From the NCBI GenBank assembly GCA_018292915.2, contig JACVVK020000314.1, forward strand, positions 47,501-111,500: a DNA stretch of 64,000 bases, given 5' to 3'. How positions within the stretch are numbered: position 1 is the stretch's first letter; each line of letters opens with the position of its first letter. The notes beneath the pieces are model-generated. The model ran no database searches, had not been told where the DNA came from, and worked only from the letters and a program-made list of their open reading frames with translations. The DNA comes from Batillaria attramentaria. Its lineage: Eukaryota; Mollusca; Gastropoda; Batillariidae. The position numbers and the translations under genes were made by a program. Positions 1 to 12,700 of this stretch are shown piece by piece.

Positions 1-70
<70 letters not shown>
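1..70. repeat. (CAT)n/(CAA)n trinucleotide microsatellite
   Basis: Perfect CAT triplets from the window edge to about 34 are followed by CAA triplets to about 68. The tract probably continues past the left edge. No gene is seen in it. Confidence 0.95.
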
Positions 71-118
71 TATTCCTTTCGATTTCACTCATGACAAGAC
101 TCTTTACTGACGTATTTC

Positions 119-290
119 GGGGAACCGGAATAGGCATGTGACTTTCAGTCCATGCTCGGGTTGTGAGTTCGAATCCCGGTTGGGGCCAGATATTTGTGCT
201 GGCCTTTTCTCCGGCGTTGGCTCGGTCTTTGATATCCCCCATGCGTGGTGGAAAAGGACGTTAAGCTCCCAAATACCCACCCCACGTATT
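119..290 (+). mobile_element. tRNA-derived SINE, family 1 (diverged head)
   Basis: The body shares a characteristic string with copies at 16.07, 26.75, 37.79, 39.66, 42.57 and 59.36 kb: a B-box-like GTTCGAATCCC, then GGCCAGATATTTGTGCTGGC, then GTGGTGGAAAAGGACGTTAA and a C/A-rich end. The A-box part of the tRNA head is mutated here. The dispersed copies on both strands, and target-site duplications on the best copy, show a retroposon. It carries no protein and would need a LINE partner. Confidence 0.75.
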
Positions 291-1080
291 TCAAGTTTCA
301 TCCTCTCAGAAGTTTTAAAATACAGCGACATGACAATACAATACACTTTACAATACTACGTGCTGTGCTATGAAAGACATTTTTTTTTTAATGGGCGTAA
401 TAATGGATACATACAGAGAGCTTACATGATTAGTTCGAGTGCTTTACCTTGAAAGAAACCAGATGTTTCATTTTTTTTGTCGTAGCTACCGAGCCTCCAC
501 GAGCATTCGTTTTCTGAGACATTTTATTTTTTCTGGCAGGGTGACTAGTGACTTAGCTACGCCCCTCAAAATTCTGCGCACTGATTTGTGTACAGTGTAT
601 TGAATTGATAGTACAGCTAAGGACAGCTGCTCTGATCAGATGAATCATCGGGGTCGCACGTGGCCGCTTGAGCAGCACTTGATTGCACCAGTTGAAATAC
701 TACTGTGTCGCCATGCTTAGGCTGGTAGCCGCTGATGCCTGCACATGAAGGGAGCAGGATGTAATCAAATCAAATCAAATCGATTTTATTCCCCCCACCC
801 AAAAAAAAAAAAAAAAAATTAAATAAATAAAAAATAAATAAATAAATAAATAAAAAAAAAAAAAAAAAGAAAAAAAAAAGAAAAAAGAAAAAAAGGGCAA
901 TTGTAAGCCAGCATAAAACAACAACAAACAACAACAATAACTAATAAAAGAATTAAATAAAAGCTCAATTTAGAACATCCACACACATATACACACGCAC
1001 ACGCTCTCTCTCAGTCTCTCTCTCTCTCTCTCTCCCTCTCTCTCCCCCCCCCCCTCCCTTTCTCAGTCTCTCTCTGTCTC
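291..1080. other. Gene-free stretch, A-rich and CT-rich simple sequence
   Basis: Unrecognised unique sequence to about 760 is followed by an A-rich block (790-900, A runs and AAAT repeats) and a CT-rich tract (about 1002-1080). The terminal exon of the minus-strand gene to the right was looked for here (a short exon ending in a Trp-rich tail before a stop, as in the other copies) and was not found. It should lie beyond position 1. Confidence 0.6.
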
Positions 1081-1092
1081 ATACATACTCAC

Positions 1093-2674
1093 CAACAGGG
1101 ATGAACGTTCCGTCGATCTTGATGCTCCAGTAGGAATGGTCCTGGTCCCAGTTGACGTCACTAAACACGAAGGGTTGGGGCACGATGGATCCACCTTGTC
1201 TCAGGTCCTTGCGTACTGCGTTCAGCATGTAGCCAGGCACGCTGCCGAAATACTGAATGGAATACCTGGTGCAGAAATGCATTTAAGAACTCAGATAAAC
1301 TGTTCTCTCTCTCTCTCTCTCTCTCTCTTCAAATTCTGAAATGGAAGAGCGATCATGCAAAGTTTGTTGCCTATGTGTGTGTGCGTGTGTGTATCAGTAT
1401 CGGCTGGTTTCTATGAGTATTCTGCGTTTGTTTCTTGGTGTGTAACATTTGTTCTTATGTGGTTGCTTTATGCTGCCTGTGTGTCGTCGACTGTACCTGT
1501 TTTGAGTTTTGTCAGTATGTACGGCGCTCAGAGCCTGTTGTGTACACGTATAAGCGCCTTATAAGTCTCCATCATCATCATCATCATCATCATTATTATT
1601 AATAAGCATTGACTTGGCCAGTGCTATTATCGACTGATAGACAGTCATTAGAAATCGAAAAGTTAAATGATCGATCCAAAGAAATAGACAAGTACCACCG
1701 CACGCGCGTCTAGTCGTACTGGCTACAGAAAACATTTACTGTTAGACTGCATGGTGTTCAGACGAAAACAACACCAGTAACATCAGAGACACGGACAGCT
1801 TACAGAAGGTCGCACTCCAACAACTCTACCAATGTGTACTTCTTCTGCTTCTTCTTCTTCTGCGTTCCTTGTGCTGGACTCTGCCTCATGTTCAGGTTGG
1901 TAGTTTTGATGAATTCAGTGGTCTTTACTTAGGAGTACCGATGTGTGCAAAACTATACTTGAATGTATGGTATGGTATGGTATGGTAGACTTCTCCTCGG
2001 CGCACGTATCCATCTCTAATGAGATGCTCTAGGCGCCGCAAGGCTGGAGGACGAAGCAGGGAAAGCCTGCTGCCGCTAGGCGCTACTTTGTGTGCAAACC
2101 TCCACCCTGCTATTCACTCTGGTGCGTGCGACAGTATTTCTGTTTTACCACGCCACCGGCCACAGCCTACTCTTCTTCGAAAGATGAACGTTGGATTTTT
2201 TAGCGTGCACACTTGATATTTGTGCGTGCGTGTGTACACGAAGGCGAGACAGGCACCGCAAACGAGTCTGCACATGGATTTGACTCGATATGGTATGAAA
2301 AAATCCAACCATATTCCTTGAACACAGTAAAACAATTCAGCCGGACTTTCATGTGCAACCGCACTCGAGCTGACCGGCTATAATCAGGTAAAGTGTGGAA
2401 GGTGATAACTGGCTATGAAAGCTAATAATAATAAGCCGTACATGAAAGTGATGTCTTGCCATGCTGCCTCTTCCATCAGCTCTAGAATGGTCTGTGCCCG
2501 GTTAGTATAAAGACTGATGGCAAAGTTGAAGTTTGGTTCCTTCAGCTCGTTGACGAACTGCAGCGTGATTGCATCGCTGCACACATCGAATGAATAATAA
2601 TAATTATTATTTATTATTTATTTATTTATTTATTTTTTTTTTTTTTTGGGGGGGGGGGTGAGAGAGAGAGAGAG

Positions 2675-2745
<71 letters not shown>

Positions 2746-3089
2746 GAGGAAACGAATCACCACAGAGAGACAAGCACACACGCACGATAAAGTTTCCAAA
2801 TACCGTTATTCAAATACACCTTCCAATTTTTGTAAATCATGGTCAGCTTGAATTTCTACATGGAGTGAATAAAACATTCCGAGAGCGGCTTGTACGGTAT
2901 AACACGAGTATAAACACTCTCAATTCAGCAGGCTGATGGAGTATTTCATGAGAGTAGGCCGGAAAAAAAACCACCAAACAACTTTGACCTGAGTGTAGCT
3001 AATGCCAGTCAGACGTTTTACCTGCCAGTAGCTTGAGCCAAGCCAGCCAAACACAGGCACACGATGACAGACCCCAGTACAGCAGACAT
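1093..3089 (-). CDS. Gene 0: divergent secreted transcobalamin-C-terminal-like (DUF4430) protein, 3' end off window
   Basis: I assembled three exons by splice sites and phase. Exon 1 (3089-3022) starts MSAVLGSVIVCLCLAGLAQA, a clear signal peptide, and ends AG|GTAAAA. Exon 2 (2576-2442, 135 nt) carries the first beta-strands and the helix (TILELMEEAAWQDITF) and ends at a weaker donor, GTACGG. Exon 3 (1265-1093, 173 nt) holds SYWSIKIDGTFIPVG and ends at GTGAGT. Junction phases agree (2/1, then 2/1). The pattern of a helix with EEAA, an aromatic-Trp-x-x-x-aspartate-Gly core and PVG before a last strand exon is that of the beta-domain at the C-terminus of transcobalamin and intrinsic factor, here standing alone without the alpha/alpha barrel. 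The last exon (expected about 74 nt) is missing from the window. Only one exon 3 is seen, unlike the other copies. Ligand binding is inference. Confidence 0.75.
1297..2440. repeat. Intron 2 of gene 0: simple repeats and repeat tails
   Basis: This stretch holds (CT)n at about 1300-1330, a TG-rich stretch at 1373-1394, and a likely SINE tail with GCGCC motifs ending in (CAT)n at 1520-1592. A (TATGG)n pentanucleotide at 1967-1987 starts a block of about 250 bp rich in CG that looks like a dispersed repeat but was not matched elsewhere in the window. Confidence 0.5.
2595..2760. repeat. (TTTA)n, poly-T, poly-G and (GA)n tract in intron 1 of gene 0
   Basis: ATTT repeats run to 2632, followed by T and G homopolymers and then a (GA)n tract to about 2750. 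Open frames across it are Arg/Glu repeats only, so it is not coding. The rest of intron 1 to 3021 shows nothing recognisable. Confidence 0.9.
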
Positions 3090-3226
3090 GTTCACTGATT
3101 TTTTTTTACTCCGTTAAGGCTGTTGACTTGAAAACGAATCCAATGTTAAGACTGTCAGACAGTGGTGCGTCGGAAACATCTGTTGAGTCAGTCTCATGTG
3201 AACGAAGATTGGCCCACGCCGTAAAC

Positions 3227-3233
3227 GTTTATA
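3227..3233 (-). promoter_or_regulatory. Candidate TATA box of gene 0
   Basis: TATAAAC reads on the minus strand about 140 bp upstream of the gene 0 ATG. This is close to the TATA-ATG spacing of copies B, C and D (about 130 bp). The motif is short, so support comes mainly from that shared spacing. Confidence 0.4.
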
Positions 3234-3782
3234 AGTAAACGACTAACAATGAGAAGTTACGGGCTAGCTGTACACGGCCCACGCACAACTGAACCCGGGA
3301 AGGATATTATGGCCACACGCAATGCGGATGCTCAATGACAGTAGTCGGTTAGACTGAAATTTCTGCTGAGGTCATAAGATGTGAAAACCGGATGTACTTG
3401 TGTCAGTAGGGATGTGAAGTGTATTGCATGTATACTCGTAGTAGTATAGTCGCTTTCCAGAAAACTGCTGAATAATTATTTAAAGTGCAGTAGCAGAATG
3501 ATCTCATGTCTCGTGTATTGATATTTACCAGAAACGCTCAAGTGCATTTTCGGGAAAATCATAAATGACTAAACAGCTTACTATAACACCTTTGCAAGGT
3601 CACACGAAGAGACTTGCCCATCTTTGACGAGAAATGGAATAGTAATGACACAGTAATCGTCAATTGACACTGAATTGTTAATTTAGTCTGCATCGGCCAC
3701 TCACGGCTTCTTTGTGGCATTCGAATCCCTTCCTAACACACACAGACACACACACACACACACACAGACACACACACACACA

Positions 3783-3845
<63 letters not shown>

Positions 3846-3926
3846 GCGCGCGCGCGTTTCAGCTTGTCTGCGGCGCGTTTATTGACAAAATAAGACAGAA
3901 CTCAAGTATGATTGTGGTGGTTCAGT
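3234..3926. other. Intergenic spacer gene 0/copy A, with (CA)n(CG)n tract
   Basis: No coding signal is seen. A (CA)n array at about 3739-3831 changes to (CG)n at 3831-3856, just downstream of the stop of copy A. The same placement recurs after copies B, C and D. Alternating purine-pyrimidine CG/CA runs are the classic Z-DNA-forming type. Confidence 0.7.
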
Positions 3927-4609
3927 TCAGTGGTTGCCATCCCAAGTTGTCAAGTTGAACGTCACTGTCTCTCCATCCTCTGGAACATAGGAGCTGGCAC
4001 CTGTGTAACACAGAGGGGTAAAAGTGACATTTATCGGACAACCAGATGAATCAAAACACGCGTATCCTTTGTCGAAAAAGCACTCTACATTAGGGTCATC
4101 ACTACAGTCGGCGAATCAGTATTTTCCATTCTGGCATACTTGCAGTGGCACCATGTCCCTCATAAAATGAAGAACTCAGAACGATCTATGGGCCTAAGAA
4201 TGTTAAAAGTGGTTCAGTGGTCCTTGAATACACGCGTCACCAGAAGCGAGAGATCGCTTTGAAAAACACGCTGCTGCGGCAATGTCTGATTATGCACCCC
4301 TGCACACTCATAGAGGCAAGCTGACTAGTGAGCAATGTGTCCAAGGTTTCAGTCCAGTTTTGACCATTTTGTTCCACACTTTTTGTGTCAAGTTGTGTGT
4401 TTTGAGGGATTAATTTTGATCGATTTTGTTAAATACCTTTCAATCAGTGCAACGGTGCCCTCGCGTAGTCTAACTTCTAGTCAAATAACTGTGAAGTTTG
4501 ACTAGTTTAACTTAACAATTTTACGAACAATGACCATTTTGCAAGAACATCCTGGATTGTAAGGTGATTTTGTACGACGAGTATAGTAACGGATATTCCT
4601 TCCCCCTAC

Positions 4610-4938
4610 CAACAGGTGTGTGCTTCAAGTCCCCATCCAGAATCTCCCAGTAAGACTGGTCCACGTCCCAAGTCTCCCACACTTGATTGATCGCGTTGAT
4701 GAAGTAGCCCGGGTGACCGGCGTAGTCGTAAGATGCCGTGAACCTGGCACACAGCGGTTATAGGAACGTGTTAGTACGTGGGTAGTTGGGGGTTAGCACT
4801 GGACACTTACCAACTGGGGTGGGGTCCAAGTTTCCGTCCAGAATATTCCAGAACTGACTGGCCGAGCTGTTTGCGAACACCCTGTTCACTGCCTCGATGA
4901 AGTAACCTAGGTCGACTCCGAAGTAGGTCGCAGTGAAT
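4610..4938 (-). CDS. Mutually exclusive exon pair 3a/3b of copy A
   Basis: Exon 3a (4938-4811, 128 nt) and exon 3b (4743-4610, 134 nt) both start after AG with one leftover base and both end in GTTG before GT. Each encodes the same structural part of the beta-domain: FTATYFGVDLGYFIEAVNRV in 3a and FTASYDYAGHPGYFINAINQ in 3b, each ending in an F/YW-x-ILDG-PVG core. The two lengths leave the same remainder on division by 3, so including both shifts the frame. The 67-nt spacer is very short for a spliceable intron. Confidence 0.75.
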
Positions 4939-4991
4939 CTGGATCCAGAATATACAAGGTGCAGAACTGTCTATCACAGGTCACGTCTCGA

Positions 4992-5161
<170 letters not shown>

Positions 5162-5214
5162 GGAGGCCGGAACAACTAAAACAAAAACAAAGCCAGCAAC
5201 AAAACACCTGACCA

Positions 5215-6300
5215 CCACCACCACCACCACCACCACAACAACAACAGCAAAAACAACAACTACAAAGAACCTGAAGCCGTAGTACGAAACATGCTCGGAA
5301 AATGATTGATTGTTAGGGGGGGGGGGGTAATTAAGGCGGGGGTGGGGGTGGTTTTATACAGTCCATAATGATTTCATGCCCGCATGTAGCACAAAGGCCA
5401 TGACTGTGATCGGTAACGGCCATAAATTTACACATGTGTTACCTCCGCTGCACCGACTGCTTACGTGATTAGAACTCGTGGCATCATCATCCTTATCGTT
5501 ACCTGCATCCTACTCAGTTTATCGGTGAGTCAGTTCCCGTATTACATCATCGCCTTGAGCAGCTGACGACACGACACGCCAGCAAAGGTTGTTTGGGGGT
5601 GTAGGTCCATTTCAATAATAATATAAGAAGAAGAATGACTGAGTATTATGTAGGCGCTTTAACCAATTTCTTTAACTGGCTCAAAGCGCCTCGAGCTGAA
5701 CCCAACACGCACGCTCACGTGAACCACTCGCATTTTCCCACACACCGGACACATTTACATACACATGACATAAACATAAACACCACTTTATTACCATATG
5801 CATAAAACATTAGGAATTTTAGACAAGTGCAAAATTCAGTATAGCTTTCCGTGCGCCGTTGTTGGTAGACTATTAGTTAGGGTAACCCATGAGTGATCGG
5901 GGAAGACACATCCAGGGGCGGCCATGACTAGTAGACTATGAACCAAAATGTACGTCTTCTGAACGCTCACGTCACGTGGGGTTACCGGGCGTTTTGAAAC
6001 AACACATTCCTGTCATGTGACACCCAATTTGCATATGGGGAGCCGGGATGGCCCAATGGTAGAGCCGGCGTTGGCCTTTCCGGAGCAACCACACACACAC
6101 CCGCCCACCACCCCACCCAATTTAGCTCCAAGGTAGTCTGTAGGGCGCTGTCTTGTGCATCACTAATCGAAACACACCTCTTTTCTTTGACAATTTGAAA
6201 ACTGAAATTGGAGCTGAAATTGAATGCTGAACCGAAGATCGCAGTCCTACGGCAAAACAAGACTTGAAGTTAAAAATTTAAAACGAGAATGACAATCAGC
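5215..6300. repeat. Intron 2 of copy A: simple repeats, SINE fragments
   Basis: An (ACC)n/(ACA)n stretch lies at 5212-5270 and a G run at 5317-5326. On the minus strand at about 5632-5735 is the 3' end of SINE family 3 (full copy at 41.4 kb). At about 6036-6120 is a family 1 SINE with most of its middle deleted. Homologues of the rest occur at 15.6-16.4 kb, 26.4-27.1 kb and 37.5-38.1 kb. Confidence 0.6.
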
Positions 6301-6593
6301 GATCTCACCTGAAGTCAGAGTTGGTTTCCGCAGCCTCCTCCAGCATGTAGAACAGTGTTTTGGAACGTGTGCGCTCGAGCGTAACCTCTGTTTCAAATGT
6401 GGGGTCTTTGATGAAGTTGGTTGCCCTTAGCGTTACGGTCTTGAAGTTTCTACTGTCTGGTTTCTCCAGCAGGTTGCACTGATTTGGAACAGTTGGCAAC
6501 CACCTCACACGAGGCCTTAACTACTCTGCAGCCACGCCTGTGTACAGGAAAGCATGAATGATGATCGGTTCTTCTGATTAGTGGGTATCAATA

Positions 6594-6730
6594 CGAACAC
6601 ATACAAAGGCATGTGAACGCACACCGAGACATACGAACACATACAAAGACATGCGAACGCACACCGAGACATACGAACACATAGAAAGACATGTGAACGC
6701 ACACCGAGACATACGAACGCATGCGAAACT
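6594..6730. repeat. 40-bp minisatellite, copy A (about 3.4 units)
   Basis: This is the short version of the minisatellite that is greatly expanded in copies B and C. Each 40-bp unit is two related 20-bp halves, one with GAACACATACAAAGACATG and one with GAACGCACACCGAGACATAC. It lies in intron 1, just upstream of exon 2 in the transcript. Confidence 0.9.
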
Positions 6731-6903
6731 AAACAGAATCACAAAAATGTATGAGGAGCAACCATAGTTGGAACTTTTTTACCCCCCCCCCCCTTCCAAC
6801 CCCGATTGCACATACGCGCAAAGACACGTCTTTTTTTCCATTTATTTAGTAACTGCTCGTGATTGTGCATGAGTTTGGTGTGTTTGCACTGTTTACTGAA
6901 CCA

Positions 6904-6951
6904 AACTCAACTCAACTCAACTCAACTCAACTCAACTCAACTCAACTCAAC
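6904..6951. repeat. (CAACT)n pentanucleotide array, copy A
   Basis: About nine ACTCA-type units lie in intron 1, downstream of the exon 1 donor. The same array is present in B, C and D with different unit numbers. Confidence 0.95.
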
Positions 6952-7259
6952 CTCCGAGTGTAAACATCAACAACAGAAAAAGTAAAACCTGTGCTGTTAA
7001 GTGAAACCATAATTACACCGTAAGTACAGTTACCTATCATTACACTTATCACGACGAAACCACCAAGCGTCAGAAACTGCCACAACTCCAAAACAAACGA
7101 AAGCGATGATGAGAAGCGTATTTTGGGCCATGACTGCCGCAGTGTGGAAATGTTCGCCTGCGAGGATACAACACTTAAAACACAAACTATCAACTTTTCG
7201 ATAAACCAGCCGAAATGGCGAGATGACGAAGAATGAAAGTCTGTTATGCGAAAAATCCC

Positions 7260-7266
7260 TTTTACA
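7260..7266 (-). promoter_or_regulatory. Degenerate TATA box, copy A
   Basis: The aligned site in B, C and D reads CTATAAAAGG. Here the minus strand reads CTGTAAAAGG, an A-to-G change at the second TATA position. It lies about 130 bp upstream of the ATG. Confidence 0.55.
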
Positions 7267-7299
7267 GTGCGATGTTTATAACTGGTGTTGGCATCCACT

Positions 7300-9600
<2,301 letters not shown>

Positions 9601-9603
9601 TCC

Positions 9604-9605
<2 letters not shown>

Positions 9606-9679
<74 letters not shown>

Positions 9680-9681
9680 GC
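9606..9681. repeat. (CA)n(CG)n array downstream of copy B
   Basis: CA repeats change to CG repeats just 3' of the copy B stop codon. This is the counterpart of 3739-3856, 20934-21071 and 32009-32111. Confidence 0.95.
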
Positions 9682-9743
9682 TTCAGCTTGTTTGCGGGCG
9701 TTTAATGATTTCACAAAACTCAAGGGTGCAGCATGTGGTGGTT

Positions 9744-12700
9744 TCAATGGCTGCCATCCCAAGTTGTCAAGTTGAACGTCACTGTCTCTCCATCCTTTGG
9801 CACATATGAGCTGGCACCTGTGTAACACAGAGGGGTAAAAGGGACATTAATAGGAAAACCGGTTGAATCAAAGCACGGTTGGCCCTTTGTGTGAAAAGTA
9901 CATGCACTTGGGTCATCACAACAGTCGGCTGATTTTTTTTGATTTTTTTTTGACGGAGCCTGCGATATTTTTCATCCAGTGTCAAATCTGCTTAAAATTA
10001 AAAGAGTTTGAGTGATTAAAATGAATGTGGAGACTTTACAAACCAGACTACGTTTTGCTTCCTGTAAACAACAAGTCATCTGAACGGATGCTGACAAAGA
10101 ATGACTCATAATAATAAACTAGAGAGGCAAAAGCCTACACGGCTCCCTTGTGACACAGGTCAAGGTCATGCACAAGAGTGTGTTTGTACAGCTCTTATCA
10201 CTATCCATTATCATGCCAAGTAAAGTGCCTCTGGCGCTCTGAGTTCATGGCAATATTACAATTTTCCCTGAAACAGTTTGTATGGCCTTGACCTTGGGTC
10301 AAGGTCATTCAAATGAGATCTCATCAATTTCAAATGAGATCTCATCAATGTCTATCATTATGCCAAGTTTGATGCCTCTAGCATTTGTAGTTCCTCCGAA
10401 AACAGTAATGTTAAATTTCACAACAGACAGCTTTAATGACCTTGACCTTCAGTCAAGGTCATTCAGAAAGGTAGGTCTCATTGCTGTCTATCATCGTACC
10501 TCGTTTGGTGCTTCTACTGTTTGTTGTTTAAGGGAAAATGCCAAGGTTAAAGTTTCCCAAAAACCGCTTGCATGACCTTGACCTTGACTAAAAGTCACTG
10601 AACACAGGTATGTCTGTAAAGGTGCTGCTAATGTCAGTCATTGCACGTATAGTTTGATGCTTCTGATTCTTCTGGATTCTGAGAAAATGCAAATGTAAAT
10701 TTTCCCAACACTGTTTTAATGACCTTGACCTTGAGTCAAGGTCATTTAAGGTGGTATGTGTGCATAGGTCTTATCACTGTCTATCAGCATGCCAGGTTTG
10801 GCGCCTCTGCTGTTTGTTGTTTCTGAGAAAATGCCAATGTTAAGGTTTCACAAAAATAGTTTGTACGGCCTTGACCTTGGCACAAGGCCACCGACTACAT
10901 GTATACCTGTAAAGCTCTTATCAATGTCTATCACCATGCACAGTTTAAAACCTCTGGTGTTTGTAGATTACGAGAAAATGCCAATGTAAAATTTTCAGAG
11001 AGCTTTAGTGACCTTGACCTTGAGTCAAGGTCATTCAAAATGATATGTTTTGAAAGGTCTTGTGGTTGTCCATCAGCATGCCAAGTTTGGTGCCTCTGCT
11101 GTTTGTAGATTCTGAGAAAATGACAATGTTAAAGTTTTCTGGACACACACACACACAGACAGACAGACTGACAGACAGACAGACGACGGAGGGTTAATAC
11201 ATAGACTCCCATTGTTACACAAGGGAGCCAAAAAGGGAGTGGTGGTTAAGCAGAAACCAAGAGATAAAGCACGTTTTCGATTCCAACACTTCTGTCACTG
11301 AGCACGCTGTAACCTTCTTCAGCTTAGTGTTAACCGCCTATGACGACCGGGATGTCCTTGCTGGCAAACAAGAGCAATACGTGTACACATGAAGGCCGCG
11401 CGACGTTTCACACTGACGGCTCACAACAGGAGCAGACAGGTTAATTTACACGCGCTATTCAGAGTCCGTGTTCACTCTGCACCACAGTTCTAAGCCCACC
11501 TTTTCGCACGTGCGTTTGAAACTCTGTTTTAATATATTAAAGAAACATCGTGTTACTCTTAGTGAGGCAAAAAGTGTTTGGTACAGACGCCGCCAGTTCT
11601 CAGGTAGTGGTTTGCCCAAAGTCTCTTTTAGAGCTCTGTAAACCTGTAATGTTGCGATCCATCCAATGTGAACTGTACTCCCTGACCGAATTTAGTACGT
11701 ATCGAGTACAGCGGCAGCCATTAGGACTCGTCTGCTCCACACAAACTGGTGACGACACCGGATGTGCCCGTCAACACTAGATTCATTCCCGTTCCTGGGG
11801 CCTGACGCTACTCTTGGCCCCCACGACGACGCCAACTCGGGCTAACCGAAACGGGTTGAGCTTAGAAGAAGGAAAAATCAAACTACTCTGTGACAAAGAA
11901 AGTGGACAGTTGCGAACAACTTTGAGGTTCCCGTGTTATTTCACAGTGTGCACAGAAGCGGTGAAAACTGTTGCATTCACCAGCACCAGCACCAGTACAT
12001 TCTCGGCATGTTTCGAGATTAGTACCTGCATAAGTAATCTCCCTTGCCGCAACAAGCACGCATTTTTCGCGGCGGAGCACAAAGCTGCCACGAAAAATGG
12101 TTGATTGCTGCGTGTCTATGTGTGCACGGGGGACTACTCATGCCTTCTTAGGCATTACTAAGCTCAGCCCAGTTTCGGTTAGACCGAGGTGGCGTCGTCG
12201 GGGGGTCCAAGAGTAGCGTTAGGCCCCCGGAACGGGAATGAACTAGATTTCACGATGTTGTCAGTACGTGTTGCTTCTGCGTTAGTTGTGCCAGTACTTC
12301 ATACACGTGCTAGGCGAGAAAATCGCTGCTAACCAAATGTCCACGTGTGTCCCGAGAGGGACGCTAAAGGGGTGCAAGCGCCGTAAGTAGGTCAGATTGA
12401 CTGCGTGCGCATGGGTCTCGTACTGACCTGTGACTACACGGGACTGAACCAAAAAGCCATGCCAGTCCGCATCGTGTGTGTGTTTACAGTTGTAGGGTAA
12501 TTAGCTGTCACGTGATACCAATGCCTATTTATGGTTCTACGGCATCACGGGATAACCCGTAGTAGCCGGTAGACTCGCATTTTAGCTCATATCTTAGCAA
12601 CGAAGGCCCGGAAAGGGCTTAGATTTTGCTCACAATTAAATGAGACTGTTCTTGTCACCGCAATAAGCGTAGGTCGATCTGTGAGCTTTGAAAAAGCTGC

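Noticed and set aside
11814..12104. 96-codon ORF repeated in three array copies
   Set aside because: It lies entirely within the foldback element, and its conservation follows from recent duplication.
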